Source: Arthonia radiata
Lineage: Eukaryota; Ascomycota; Arthoniomycetes; Arthoniales; Arthoniaceae
Assembly (NCBI GenBank): GCA_002989075.1
Contig: PSQN01000016.1
Coordinates: forward strand, 1,965,346 to 2,029,345
Reading direction: 5' to 3'
DNA: 64,000 nt
In this document: piece after piece, positions 45,067 to 58,099 of the stretch
Layout of the letters: the number at the start of each line of letters is the position of its first letter
Numbering within the stretch: position 1 is the first letter of the stretch
Program-made: the position numbers and the translations under genes
The notes under the pieces: model-generated
What the model was told of the DNA's origin: nothing
The model's database searches: none
The model's input: the letters and a program-made list of their open reading frames with translations, nothing else

Positions 45067-45755
45067 TCTGTGTTATATATAGCATGGCAGGACCGGCAGC
45101 TGACAAGGACTGGCTGGTGACTATCGTCGTCACCAGAAGCGATGGCGACGAAGACATGCTTGAGTCGTCAAGATATCAATGGGCAGTGCGAAAGGAAAGA
45201 AAGACTGCTTTCGCGACGAAGGCATGAGCTTTGGTAATTGTCGGGTTGTGACTGGGGGTGGAGTCGGAAAAGGCATGGATGAGGCGAGGGACAGACACAC
45301 CTTTCTCGTTGAGCAACCCCCATACATGGGAGAGACACTAGATCTAAATGTCATTGGATGCTGAACGATTCAATATGCATCATCCCGCCGGCAGGCAACG
45401 AGGAGATTCAGGGGCGAGGCACGGGACAATGCTGTATCTACTGATTGGCTAGACCGATTTCCTCGCGCGGGTCGAGCGAATGCATTAGTACGCAACGGAA
45501 TCTGTTTACGTTCACTACGCCACATACACGTGTTGAGAAGGATGAGTAGGCATTGCTACCAAAATCTCGAACTTGACAGAATACTGAGGCCTTCATAGGA
45601 CCATAGGACCGCCTGCCAGCATCAAATGGAAGTCTACCAACAAGACCACGAACAGAAGATATCTGAGCTCGTACACGACTCATCTATTATGAACTCTTGC
45701 TTGCTTCTCGGCGGGTTTCCCCTCATGATCAGCCGTAACATGAAAATGTCCATCC
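45067..45755. other. Intergenic, 689 bp
   Basis: Spacer between the tandem membrane-protein genes; TATATATAGC at 45072-45081 is close to the start codon of the left gene. No other feature seen. Confidence 0.4.
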
Positions 45756-46694
45756 TCACGGCGCCCCCTCAGGACCCTTCACAATTGTTACATCCCTCAC
45801 CTCCAGCTCTTTCGGCTCGACTAACGTTCCCTCCAGTTCCGCTCTCATCCCAGTCTCATCTGCCGCTGGCATCTCAGCTACCTCACCATCACCACCTGTC
45901 TTTCCTCTCCCCAGTAATCGCTCCCACCACGTCGGCTCACTCGACGGCAACTCAGCCTTCTCGAACGCCGTACTATCAGGCTGCGTGCTCAATCGCGACA
46001 GCTCGCGGATACGCTTGCGCGTGCGCGTGAAATAGAGGATTAGCAGGATGGCTATGATGAGAGCTACGATGCAGCCGACTACAATGCCAGCGATTGCACC
46101 TCCGCTTAGTCCGTTGTGAGGTGGAGGTTGAGATGCAGGAGGCGCTGACTCTGGAGTTGAAGCTGATGGTGACGCGGCAGCTGCGGATGGTGATGTGTTT
46201 GTTGAGCTAGATGCAGAGCTCGACGCCGTCGTCGTCGCGCTATTACTGCTCGAAGACTCGGTGAGGAAATCTGCAGGATACGTTGACGTGTAAAAGACTG
46301 GCGGACCGGTCGCGCTGATGCGTGAGATGGTCTGGCTGACGACGCGAGTTGGTTCGGTGCCTGATTACGCGATGTCAGCGTAGAGCCCTCGGAACGATGA
46401 AGCAGCTGCGAAAGGTTGCTCGCAAGTCAGCGCAGCCGGTCTGTAGACTACAACGCTCTGGGAGTCGAATCTCACGGCACTACTGAACTTACCAGTAGGA
46501 AGTAGAAGCGTCAAGGTGTTAGTAAGAGCAGAGACATCCACCAGTGTTTGCGTGCCTGTAACAGACTCATACGTCGAATACAGCCCCGATTCGCCTGTGA
46601 TGTTTTCCTCGACGGTAACAGGGTCGAGCCGGCGGCTTGTGGATACGGAGAACACCGCGGTTGTAGAAAGCCTTGGATCTGTGTACGCGACCAT
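45756..46694 (-). CDS. Single-pass membrane protein, tandem paralogue 2
   Basis: Two exons, 46694-46493 and 46360-45756 (267 aa), with a 132 nt intron (GTAAGT donor, ATCAG acceptor). The splice gives LLPTGTEPTRVVS, matching LPTGVGPTS in the neighbour. Order: Val/Thr-rich ectodomain (1-105), Ser/Thr/Ala stalk with many consecutive serines, LSGGAIAGIVVGCIVALIIA membrane helix, RTRKR stop-transfer cluster and a 75-residue acidic cytoplasmic tail. No clear signal peptide after the first ATG; upstream frame continues to 46859 but without ATG, so the N-terminus could lie in another exon. Function unknown; the layout resembles fungal surface sensors. Confidence 0.72.
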
Positions 46695-47438
46695 GGTCGA
46701 CTTCACGGAAAGCGCGACAGTCGGTAGGAGGAGAGAAGAGAAGAGACTTAGACGGACACTGGAGGTCAACACTGATGAAACTCGGACATTGTATTGCCGA
46801 AAGTCCAGAAGTGAAGGCTGATGCAGTGGTCGACGGGGTGTGGCATGTGATGCGGTCAAGCAAGCGCATCAAGGCTGCCTCCTAAGAGCCATTGGAGATG
46901 AAATGATGCGAGCTTGGGACATTAGCTTCTTTAGTCTTGATTGGATACCGAACGGGCTTTGCGAACACTTCTCCACCTTTGCTGGAAGCAAGTGTGAGGC
47001 ACAGCACAGCCAGCGCTTAGTCATGGCAACGATATAAAGAATGACCACCTAGCGCGGCGCTAAGACCAATACAGCAACTTGATACTTATGTGCTGCAGAA
47101 CTCGTGAAGACGATCTAAGACGCGCTGGTCAAACAAGCGGTCAATAAGAGTGGGTATTGCACCTAATATGATGTTATCAAAATGACCTCCATGTGTTGAA
47201 TGTTGGATGCCGCTCCAAATGTTGTGACGTTATCGACAGCTTGTCGAACGCCAGACGCTATGCAAGCAAGTCCACTAGTTACCAGACTGCGGTCCCATGT
47301 GCTCCTGATCTAATACTCAAGGGGTATCTGTTGAATGTTTGAAACCTCGTCAACATGTCTCATGTCAAGTCATTAATGTTGAAAATAACTTTTTCGCACT
47401 TCGTTCCTCCCATCTGTGGGATGCTAAACATCACGGGC
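46695..47438. other. Intergenic, 744 bp
   Basis: Upstream of the tandem membrane-protein gene and 3' of MET13. Nothing recognised. Confidence 0.4.
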
Positions 47439-49330
47439 TTAATTCTTGAGCACTCCATTTACCTGTATTGAATCACGGTTCACTTCTCCATTGACGTGGG
47501 GCTTTCGCTTCTGGTCAGCATTTTGCAAGGCCAGGCCGTCGAACAGCGGGAAGATCCCCTCAGAGTTCTGGAAATCGTTGTGCACTGGGTGTGCATGTCA
47601 GCCAATGTCTTCAAATGAAGACGGAGACACTCACCGATATTCACGAGATGCCAGTCCTCCATCATGGAAGTGATGAGATGGCGGGAAGGACTCGACGCCT
47701 CGTAGCAGTGTGCCCAGTCCATGCCAAGCCTGTAAAACTCGTCTTTCCAAGCAAGGAAGCTGACCGTTTCTACAATGGTAGGTTGAACAATCTCCTTGCC
47801 AGGGAACACGCCCCAGGTCACTGCGTTGGGTCCGTCTCCGGGAGCGTTGGTCTTAAGATCTCCATGCATGTTGACAGCGTAGTAGGTCAGCTCTGCATCT
47901 CGCTCGATACGTGTAAGAATCTCAGCGATCAGCTCCGGCGAGACGAGTATCTCCAAATAAGCCTTCTGGTACACATAGCCGTTCTTGGGACCCCAACCGT
48001 AGACCTTGTCTGATGACTTAACACCATTGACCGGCGGCTGAGAGTTGACAGTGAGAATGCAACGCATATTTAGATCTACCAAACGCTCCTGGATGATATC
48101 CGCTTCGGTGGAAATGGGCGCCTCTGACCAGGGCAACGACTCAGCTTTGCCCTGCATGTACTTTACGAATAGATCTGAGACCTCCCGAATGGAGGAAGGC
48201 TCGCCCCACGTCTTACGGTTAGTCTCGTTGGTGCCTTTGAGGCCGATGTTGTAGGTATCGAGCTCGCCGAAAGCAGGAGATCGCGAGTCACCCCACCGAC
48301 CGTTTGGAAACTCATCCCAATCTTGGGTTCGTGCGATGTATGAGCGATTGCGATTCCGCCAGAAGATGGGTCTGACATTTTCGTCGCGCCGATTGAGACC
48401 CAAAGACTGTCTCCATGGCAATGGCTTCTCGACTCCCTCAACATCCGGCAGCACCTCTAAACGCTCAAGGACCATCCGTGTGGCCTGTGCGAGATTCATC
48501 GTATAGAAATGCAGGTTTGACACGCCAGCGTCAAGTAGTCTGCGACAAAACTCTGCGACGAGGTCAGCACCAATTTCTCGGACCGCTGCATCATCGTTCT
48601 TGACTGGCTCCAAGGCTTCGTGCCAGTGTGGCGGCACATTGCATTGTGACCAGTTCGCTCTTCGCAGGAATGAGGCATGTGTGTGAATGGGCATGATGCC
48701 GGGAATCAAGGGCACGTTGATGCCAGCTTCTTGACATCTCTTCATCCAATTGATGTATATGTCAGCATCGTAACACATCTGCGTGACGACAAAGGTGCCC
48801 CCAGCGTCGATCTTCTCTTTCAAGTGCCGCGTAAGGATTTCTTGATCCTTCTCGTCATCACAGCCCTCTGGATAACCCGCAACCCCAATATCGAAGTGAT
48901 CGCCATACTGCTCGCGGATATACTTGACAAGATCCTTTGCGTATCGGAAGCCTCCCTCTTTCGCCACCCATTTCTCGGACTCGCGCGGTGGATCTCCTCT
49001 GAGCGCAAGGATATTGCTGCAGCCGGCCTTGTATGCATCGCTCAGAGCGGCGTCCACTTTGAATCGCTCCATGTCCGTGCAAGTCAAGTGCATGCATGTT
49101 TCCAAGCCAATGGCAGCCTGAGCAACGTTGACCATGTCCATCGTCAGATGTGACATTCTGCCACCGGCACCCCAGGTCACATCAATGAAAGCGGGACCGA
49201 AGGCGTGCATGCGATCCATGCGATCGTATAGGTTCTGGACGCCTTGAGCAGTCTTGGGTGGAAAGAACTCGAAGGAGAAGGTGGGCTTGCCCGCCTCTTG
49301 GGCCTGGGCCAACTTCTCGGAGATATGCAT
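47439..49330 (-). CDS. MET13: Methylenetetrahydrofolate reductase
   Basis: Reduces 5,10-methylene- to 5-methyl-tetrahydrofolate for methionine synthesis (cytosol, FAD enzyme). Exons are 49330-47635 and 47584-47439 (613 aa), with a 50 nt intron near the 3' end (GTGAGT, CCCAG) that gives LVNIVHNDFQN. The N-terminal TIM barrel (about 1-300) has FSFEFFPPKT with the catalytic Glu, DVTWGAGG, LRGDPPR and TQMCYDAD. The C-terminal regulatory domain has RPIFWRNRNRSYIART, SQPPVNG and GWGPKNGYVYQK. Sequence is closer to yeast MET13 than to MET12 as I recall them. It is divergent from URA5. Confidence 0.96.
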
Positions 49331-49809
49331 GGCGGGCTAGTAGGAGGAATGGGAGGTAGCGGTGGTGTGTTTGTAGAGCTGAGGTATTGAGACCCAAACG
49401 CCAATAGTCATCCGAACCAGAAGATGCGTGCGAACCGGAGATGTTCTTCCCTCTGCATGGACGGCGGAGAGTAGGAGGTTTAGCTATGATGAGAGAGACA
49501 TTTTGTACAGCTTGAACCTGGCTTTACTTGCCGATCAGACCGAGAACTAATGGACGAGGGTAGTATAGGATGGTAGAACGGATGTGAGGACAGACGAAAG
49601 AAGGGTGAGTAGATTGGGTATGTCCTCTGGTCCAGCAAACAAAATTGAGGGTTTGCTAGTCGACATCACCATCCGCGGATGCATCTCCGAAATGCCCCAC
49701 CGTGGCTGCCTTAGACTTTAGGCGACCATATTTTCAAGCTCGGAGTATCTTCGAAGAAAAATACTTTCAGTCCCGGGAAATTGATACCGAATGCTCACAG
49801 CAAGCAAAC
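49331..49809. promoter_or_regulatory. Divergent promoter region MET13 / URA5
   Basis: 479 bp between two ATGs. No specific regulator site is recognised. Confidence 0.4.
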
Positions 49810-50576
49810 ATGACCGCTCTACCGCCTTGGAAAGTAGACCTGCTGGCGGCCTGCACGAAAGCGCAGTGTCTCTCCTTCGGCACTTTCACTCTGAAGTCAG
49901 GCCGCCAATCCCCCTACTTCTTCAACGCTGGGTCAGTTGTCCTAGCCACGTCTTCGAGGCCGGCAGCGCATGATTGACATGATGCCACGGCCATAGCCTT
50001 TTCTACAATCATGCCTACTTGGTACGATCGTTGTCGACCGCCTTTGCGAAAGCGATAGCAGAGTTTCACGAACCGCAGCTGGAGTTTGACGTGTTGTTTG
50101 GGCCTGCTTACAAGGGCATTCCTCTGGCTGCGGTGACCTTCGACAAATTAGCAGAGGTCGATGTGGCTCGCTTCGGTGATGTTGGTTGTGCATTTAATCG
50201 GAAAGAGGTGAAGAGCTACGGTGATGGTGGGAGTATCGTCGGTGCGAGCCTCAAAGGCAAGAGAGTGCTCATCATCGACGATGTGATCACTGCGGGCACG
50301 GCTATCAGAGAATCTGTCGAGATCATTGAGCGTGAGGGTGGCAAGGTGGCAGGAGTTGTCGTCGCTTTGGACCGCATGGAGAAAATGCCCACGGCGAGCG
50401 ATGACGATGGGGTGCCTGGTCCAAGTGCGATGGGCGAAGTCAAGAAAAAGTATAAAGTTCCGGTGCTTTCGGTGCTCACGCTGAACGATATCATCGACGG
50501 TCTTAGGTCCATCGGCACCGCAGACGATATCAAGCGGATGGAAGAATATCGGAAGAGGTATCGGGCAAGCGACTGA
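49810..50576 (+). CDS. URA5: Orotate phosphoribosyltransferase
   Basis: Converts orotate and PRPP to OMP in pyrimidine synthesis. Exons are 49810-49931 and 49997-50576 (233 aa, normal length); the 65 nt intron (GTCAGT, ATAG) joins FFNAG to LFYNHAYL. Signatures: [12 protein letters not shown] near the N-terminus, [24 protein letters not shown] (mobile loop), and the PRPP-binding [13 protein letters not shown]. The open frame upstream of 49810 has no ATG, so this start is firm. Confidence 0.96.
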
Positions 50577-50912
50577 CTGATGATTGATGGCTTGTCGTTG
50601 CTCAACGTCCACTAGAAATTGACCCGAGTTCATGCGCAAACCAAAATGTTACACAATCGAGCAGCGAGACAAAGAATGCGCTGTTCCATAAGTCATTTGC
50701 TGTGCAGCGATTATTCGCATGATCATATGGTACTGCAACAGAGTGAAAGAACGCGTGTTGGCGCGTGTCGGATGCTCGGGGTCCAGAGCCATGGAACGCT
50801 TGACCCGCTTGGGCGGCAGGCTGCATCTCACCCAAGATCTCAACCTCCCGTGACACTTTTCGATCCCATCTTATCTATTCCATCGCCTATGCGCACCTCT
50901 CACGCTCCGATC
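50577..50912. promoter_or_regulatory. Upstream region of the siderophore transporter
   Basis: 336 bp. TTATCT at 50871-50876 is an HGATAR-type GATA-factor site (AGATAA on the minus strand), about 40 bp before the start. Iron-responsive GATA repressors of the SreA type bind such sites; a single copy is weak evidence. Confidence 0.35.
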
Positions 50913-52848
50913 ATGTCTCACATCGACTACGGCAGCTCCGAAGGTATTAGAAACTATGGCACACTGGCTGAGGCGCCGCGAGGCTGCCTTACGAAGGATG
51001 TTGACCCTGGTCTAGATGACAGCGTGACTTCAGAGAGCTCCGAGGATGACGAGGAGCAGGCTGGTGTCAGGGCCATTGAGGCCATTGCGAAGACGTGGTC
51101 GCCCTGGTCACTGGCGATCGCGTATTTTGGGTATGAGCCTGCCACCCTCAGGTGGAACGAGTGGTCTTGAGTTCTGACAACGACTATGCAGCATCAGTAT
51201 GATCGCAATATGCACGTCTCTTGAGCAGAACACCACCCTAAACCTCACGGTCATCGCAACGAGCTCGTTCGGACGTCAAGCTTTGATATCATCTGTCACG
51301 CTCATTCAGAGCGTCATTCTGGGTGCGGCCTGTCCACGTCCGTCCTTCCACTCAGGTTGCTGATCCATGCTAGCCGTCGTGAAGCCTCCCATGGCCAAGA
51401 TCTCCGATGTGTTTGGACGACTCGAAGCCTTCTCAATAGCCGTCTTCCTGTATGTGATAGGGTACATACAGCAGGCGGCTGCGAACAATGTCGAGACTTT
51501 TGCCTCGGCCGGCATCTTCTATGCCGCCGGTGAGACCGGTCTGCAGATCCTGACCCAGATATTCATTGCAGACACAACCAACTTAGTCTGGCGCGCTTTC
51601 TTCTCCGCCTTCGTCGATCTTCCGTTCTTGTTCACGGTGTGGATAGGACCGGCCATTGCCGACGCAATCCGTGCAAAAACCACGTGGCGATGGGGATATG
51701 GCATGTGGGCAATCATATTGCCGCTTGCTTTCCTGCCGCTTGCGATCTCGTTGTTTGTCAACCACAGGAAGGCGAGGCGGGATGGTAGACTCAAGAAGTC
51801 TCCGTATCGAGGTGAGAAGGTGACGACGGTGGCCAAAGGGTTGTGGTATGAGCTCGACTTCTTTGGACTAATGCTACTGTGCGCGGCAGTCAGCTTGATT
51901 TTGCTGCCACTCACACTTGCGCCACAAGCCAAGAACGGCTGGCATAATAGCAGCATGGTCACCATGCTTATTGTTGGAGGCATCTGTCTTGCGATCTTCC
52001 CGTTCTGGGAACGCAGCGAGAAGCGTGCCCCATATGCCTTCTTCCCGAAGCAGCTATTCCAACAGAGGACGGTCACTGCTGGGGTAGCCTGGGCCTTTTT
52101 CTATTTCAGTAGGTTTGGACCCTTTGGTAGGGACCTGCATCTCGGTGTCGTGACTAACCGACTGTCAGTGGCATACTATCTCTCCGTTCAGCCGTACTTT
52201 CAGTCGTACCTGTTGGTAGTACAAGATCAATCACTTACTGCCGCTGGCCATATCACTCAAGTATTCAGCTTTTCATCGTCTATCACGGCCGTTGTCGTTG
52301 GGCTTCTCATCAAATTCACCGGCCATTACAAATCTTTTGTCACGGCTGGCTCTTGCATTTACCTTCTGGGCATTGGCCTAATGATCCGATATCGCACTGA
52401 AAACGCCTCGATAGGTGCATTAGTCGGCACTCAAATCATCGTTGGCATAGGTGGCGGGATGGCCAATGGACCGGCTCTCATCGGAGTCCAAGCATCTGCT
52501 AGCCATCAGCAAGTCGCTGCCGCTACAGCTGTGTACCTGACAATGCTCGAAATTGGCGGTGCAGTAGGTTCGGCCATCTCCGGTGCCGTGTGGTCATCAA
52601 ATATCCTTAGCAAGCTTGAACAATACTTGCCGGAAGAAGCCAAGTCGCAAGCTCCAGCAATATACGGCAGTGTCACGGAAGCCTCTTCGAAATACCCTCC
52701 AGGTACACCCGAAAGAATCGCCATCAATCGAGCCTACCAGGAGACGATGCACGCTCTGCTGGTCATCGCTGTTTGTATTTGTGTCTTGCCGGTCATACTG
52801 AGCCTGTTCATGAAGGACTATAAGCTTAAAGAGGTACTTTCCCATTAG
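50913..52848 (+). CDS. Siderophore-iron transporter (MFS, SIT/Mir type)
   Basis: Proton symporter for ferric siderophores at the plasma membrane. Four exons, 50913-51130, 51192-51322, 51374-52108 and 52169-52848 (587 aa); introns are 61, 51 and 60 nt. About fourteen helices. Signatures: LEQNTTLNLTVIATSSF in loop 1, KPPMAKISDVFGR (motif A), QIFIADTTN, TTWRWGYGMWAI and the C-terminal VQASASHQQVAAATAVYLTMLEIGGAVGSA region. The third intron is a multiple of three without stops, so its retention would keep the frame. ATG at 50913 has a purine at -3; another ATG eight codons upstream is possible. Confidence 0.94.
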
Positions 52849-54604
<1,756 letters not shown>

Positions 54605-55015
54605 AATGTGAGACGAAGATTTAAAGGGCTCGCATAACGTTGGACACAACAGCTAGCGTCTCATACCTGGTTCTTGGCTACCAGATTACCAACTTAGCCC
54701 ACAGATCATGAAATGAATGCATACCCTATTGAGGGGCGCTTTAGCTGCTCACCTTATGGTTCGTAACGTCTAGAATGGCACATAATCTTACGGGTAAGCG
54801 AAGTGACATCTATGGTAGGTGTGAAATATTGAAGTGGGCCTGTTGATACCAAACGCGTTCTCATGGCAACCTGAATCATCGTGTTTCCAGCTCACTTCAA
54901 CATGGGCAAACATTTTGCACTTCATTCTCGGGCCTTCTGCAACCCGCTTGCAATACTCTCACCCACAAACAGGCAGCCACATCTACTACGCATGACCATC
55001 TTCTCTTCCTGAGCC
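54605..55015. other. Intergenic, 411 bp
   Basis: Tandem spacer between CDC42 and the disordered-protein gene. Nothing recognised. Confidence 0.4.
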
Positions 55016-58000
55016 ATGCCATTCCCACTACCGTCCCCACGAATCACACCGGGCCCAAACGCGTTCGCCCAGCGCCTCTCGGTTCAAGGCTCGCAGTTAG
55101 AGTCTCGAGTCGCCCAGGCCTTCGGTGCACAACATCCTACCCGTGAAAGCGCCAGATACATCTACTCTCCGTCGATTTACAGCCCTCTTCCGCCAATTCG
55201 CTCAGACAACAAGTCAAACCCCACGTACGGAGCAGAGCCCACCACAAATTACTGGAGTGGATCGTCAGGAAACCCCTACCGGTCTGGCGGTGGTGGTAAC
55301 AGAGATAAGGAACTGCCGCCTAACCCAGCATCACGCTTCATCGAACATATGAGAGAAACGCCTTCGCCAAATGGAGGGCACTATGCCTATCCTCTTCAGA
55401 CGCCTGATACCGACAAAACCGGAAGCGCTCGCTCAGATCAAAATTGGTTGGAACCTATCCCAGAGACCACGACTACTTGGCGTGCACCCAGTGCTAACCA
55501 GCGAATCAACCCCCCTGCTCGACTTGACATGAAGTTGGCAAAGGTGGAAGAAAATAAGGCGACTTCACATCTCAGAGCTGTCAGCTCAGAGTCGACAATC
55601 AACGCCAGAGCACCTCAGAACAATCCGACCCCAAAGCGAGGGTTCATGGATCGCATTCGAGCATTTCCAGTGAAGCCGACTTATCCACCAAACTACTTCA
55701 ATCAGGATCGCATCGCCAGTCGTGAGCAAGTCGCTGCAGTGCCAACCCCATACCTGCCTGACAAAGCAGCCCGCCTGTTGGGAGCGTCAGCGAGCGAGGT
55801 GGCTCAGAATGCACCGCACTTACTCATTCAGGACCAATCAAAGACTCTTCCGAGATTCGGTGAACTCGACCTGCCCGAACCCACACCACCCTTCGCTACT
55901 GATGAGTTGAGTGTGAGGAAAACACGTGAGGCTCACGCCTCCTCTCCCGGCGAGAGTCACTACAGTCCAAGGATGATGCGGGAAACCTCAGATCATCGCC
56001 TTCTTCTTCTGAATGATCGCTTGGAATCGAATTCTAGCGAGAACCCGTCCGCGACTGATATGAACATTGGCAACCGTGTTGAGCCGCAGCAGGCACCAGC
56101 AATACAAGATGACATGCCTCCAGAGCCACCAAGGAGTCCTTTGAGAAGAATAAAACAACGCATTGGAGTTCCGGACAGACCTCTCTTCGGATCCCAAGCT
56201 CCCGAAGAGTCAGTCCACGACTTCCATGCCGAGCGAGATATGGACGTGCGACTCCGATCAGGCGCAGCGAAGGTGCCAGAGAATTACCAAAGCGACATAC
56301 AGAATACGCTGTCTGTTTGCGGCTCTTTGCATGGGTCCAGCTCCAACGACACCGGCTTTGACCGCAGCATGCATGTGGCGCAGACGAACGATGATGGAAA
56401 GTCTTCTAGGTCGACGACGCCTGACATTCATTGGCCTATTGTCTTCGATAGGCCCCCAGGTCCGTTGCAACTCCCCATGTCGTCGGACGAGTCTCAATCG
56501 ACATTTCATGCAAGCGTACGTGTTTCAGCTGATATATCTTTGCTCGGTGATGCTAATCATCTTCAGCTTGCACCTTCTCCTTTGCACGTTCAGCAGCACT
56601 TTGGCCGCTCACAAACAGGAACTGCCACCTCTCACGATACGTTGCAGCTTCTCGGACACGGTGCTAACGCGTTTGCAACTGCCCATAAAGATGGCGAATA
56701 CAATGCTCAGCTACTCGCCAGCAAGCCGTACCAACCTTCTGAGCGCGCCAGACAGTACTATCCGACCAACAGCCGTGACGAGCAGATCAAACACCGCCGT
56801 CCAACCATCACCAGTGAAGAAGAGCAGGCATCGCCAACTCCAAGGAAGACTGCAAGCCAGCGAAACCGAGGAGCCTCGTTGAGGTCGCACCCGGACGTCC
56901 AACCCTTGCCTCCGGGTGCACCACATAGTCAGCCATCAATGACACCTCGAAGTGCCAGAGTCGCATCAAATGAGCCATGGCTTTCAAAGTCAGCTACGCC
57001 CACTGGCATACCGGATACAGCATTACTGAAAGGCATCGAGTCTAGCCTTGACTTAACGAAGCGAGAGGTCTTCGAGTTGAAGGGTGATATTACGCGAAAC
57101 GACAATGGGCACATGGCTCGCTTTGACCATCTGGAAAAGAAGGTAGATGATGTACACAAAGATGTCAAGGATATAGCTCAACAGCTCATCTTGCTTCGGG
57201 AAATCGTATCCGCCAGGACCCCTAGCATTCCTGTCAACACCCCACCGTTCACCAACAGCAGCAGCACTAGCAGTCAAGCAACCGAGTTCAGAAACAGCCC
57301 TCGCCGTAACAGGCACGACCCACCACCCACAAGCTTTCCTGCGCACCTCAGCACGATCCCTGACGCATCCCCGACGCGCCCGCAATATGAAGACACATCG
57401 GCCCACAAGGCGGATCGTGAGCTTCACCGCCAAGGATCCAACGGCTCTACAGCTCCACCTACGAACATTCCCGCCACCGTCTATGCGTCTCCACGTCGCA
57501 GGCCCAGCAAACATCGGCGGGGCAGGTCCAACACGACAAACTCGATCGACCACACCACTAGCGTCCGCTCCAGCACCAGCAGTGCCGCGATCTTCAACAC
57601 GCCACAGACCGTGCGCACCGCATCCAACGCGTCAACCTCCCGCAACGCCTCCAGCGTCCGCAGCGCTGTTCGTCACCTTGAGCGCAAGACCTCTGATGGA
57701 GGCGCCACCCGCGTCGCGACTGCAGACGAAGTCTTCGCCCGCACGCCGCGTGCTCGTGCGCCCAGCACGGCTCCAGTATCGCGCGTGCATAGTCCATCGA
57801 AACAGTCGCTTGCGTCGAAGGGAATGGCGGCGATGAGGCGCGCTCTGAGTCCTACGCGTACGCCACAGGCCAGCACGACGCCCTCGGGACGTCAGGGTGC
57901 ATACTTCGAGGATCTTTCGAGGAGCGCGCCGCCGGCTGAGCCGTATGGCCTATCCGCCGAGGACCTGGTCGACTTTGGCGTCTCCACTCCGACGCCTCAC

Positions 58001-58099
58001 TTGTATGGACGCAGATTCTACAACAGTGAGGATCAAGGCCGGCGTGCGCATGATCAGAACCGTGGCAGAGAGCAGAGGGGTTTGGGGGGCACGCATTGA
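55016..58099 (+). CDS. Large intrinsically disordered protein with a short coiled coil
   Basis: Open frame of 1027 codons. The stretch 56516-56566 (51 nt, GTACGT donor, GCTAAT branch, TTCAG acceptor) looks like an intron of 3n length, so the mature protein is probably 1010 aa. Composition is Pro/Ser/Thr/Arg rich with no membrane segment. A charged helical segment near residues 680-735 (LEKKVDDVHKDVKDIAQQLI) is a likely coiled coil and the only folded region. After it come Ser/Thr-rich stretches with RRRPSKHRRGRS and many SP/TP sites, suggesting phosphorylation. It starts 411 bp after CDC42. Polarity or cytoskeletal scaffold roles are guesses; I know no named family. Confidence 0.8.
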   Translation: MPFPLPSPRITPGPNAFAQRLSVQGSQLESRVAQAFGAQHPTRESARYIYSPSIYSPLPPIRSDNKSNPTYGAEPTTNYWSGSSGNPYRSGGGGNRDKELPPNPASRFIEHMRETPSPNGGHYAYPLQTPDTDKTGSARSDQNWLEPIPETTTTWRAPSANQRINPPARLDMKLAKVEENKATSHLRAVSSESTINARAPQNNPTPKRGFMDRIRAFPVKPTYPPNYFNQDRIASREQVAAVPTPYLPDKAARLLGASASEVAQNAPHLLIQDQSKTLPRFGELDLPEPTPPFATDELSVRKTREAHASSPGESHYSPRMMRETSDHRLLLLNDRLESNSSENPSATDMNIGNRVEPQQAPAIQDDMPPEPPRSPLRRIKQRIGVPDRPLFGSQAPEESVHDFHAERDMDVRLRSGAAKVPENYQSDIQNTLSVCGSLHGSSSNDTGFDRSMHVAQTNDDGKSSRSTTPDIHWPIVFDRPPGPLQLPMSSDESQSTFHASVRVSADISLLGDANHLQLAPSPLHVQQHFGRSQTGTATSHDTLQLLGHGANAFATAHKDGEYNAQLLASKPYQPSERARQYYPTNSRDEQIKHRRPTITSEEEQASPTPRKTASQRNRGASLRSHPDVQPLPPGAPHSQPSMTPRSARVASNEPWLSKSATPTGIPDTALLKGIESSLDLTKREVFELKGDITRNDNGHMARFDHLEKKVDDVHKDVKDIAQQLILLREIVSARTPSIPVNTPPFTNSSSTSSQATEFRNSPRRNRHDPPPTSFPAHLSTIPDASPTRPQYEDTSAHKADRELHRQGSNGSTAPPTNIPATVYASPRRRPSKHRRGRSNTTNSIDHTTSVRSSTSSAAIFNTPQTVRTASNASTSRNASSVRSAVRHLERKTSDGGATRVATADEVFARTPRARAPSTAPVSRVHSPSKQSLASKGMAAMRRALSPTRTPQASTTPSGRQGAYFEDLSRSAPPAEPYGLSAEDLVDFGVSTPTPHLYGRRFYNSEDQGRRAHDQNRGREQRGLGGTH

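Noticed and set aside
46455-46475. B-box-like GATTCGACTCC on the minus strand, possible tRNA
   Set aside because: Lies inside the intron of the membrane-protein gene; no A box or cloverleaf could be drawn.
57053-57553. 166-codon minus-strand frame inside the disordered-protein gene
   Set aside because: Shadow frame produced by biased composition of the plus-strand gene.
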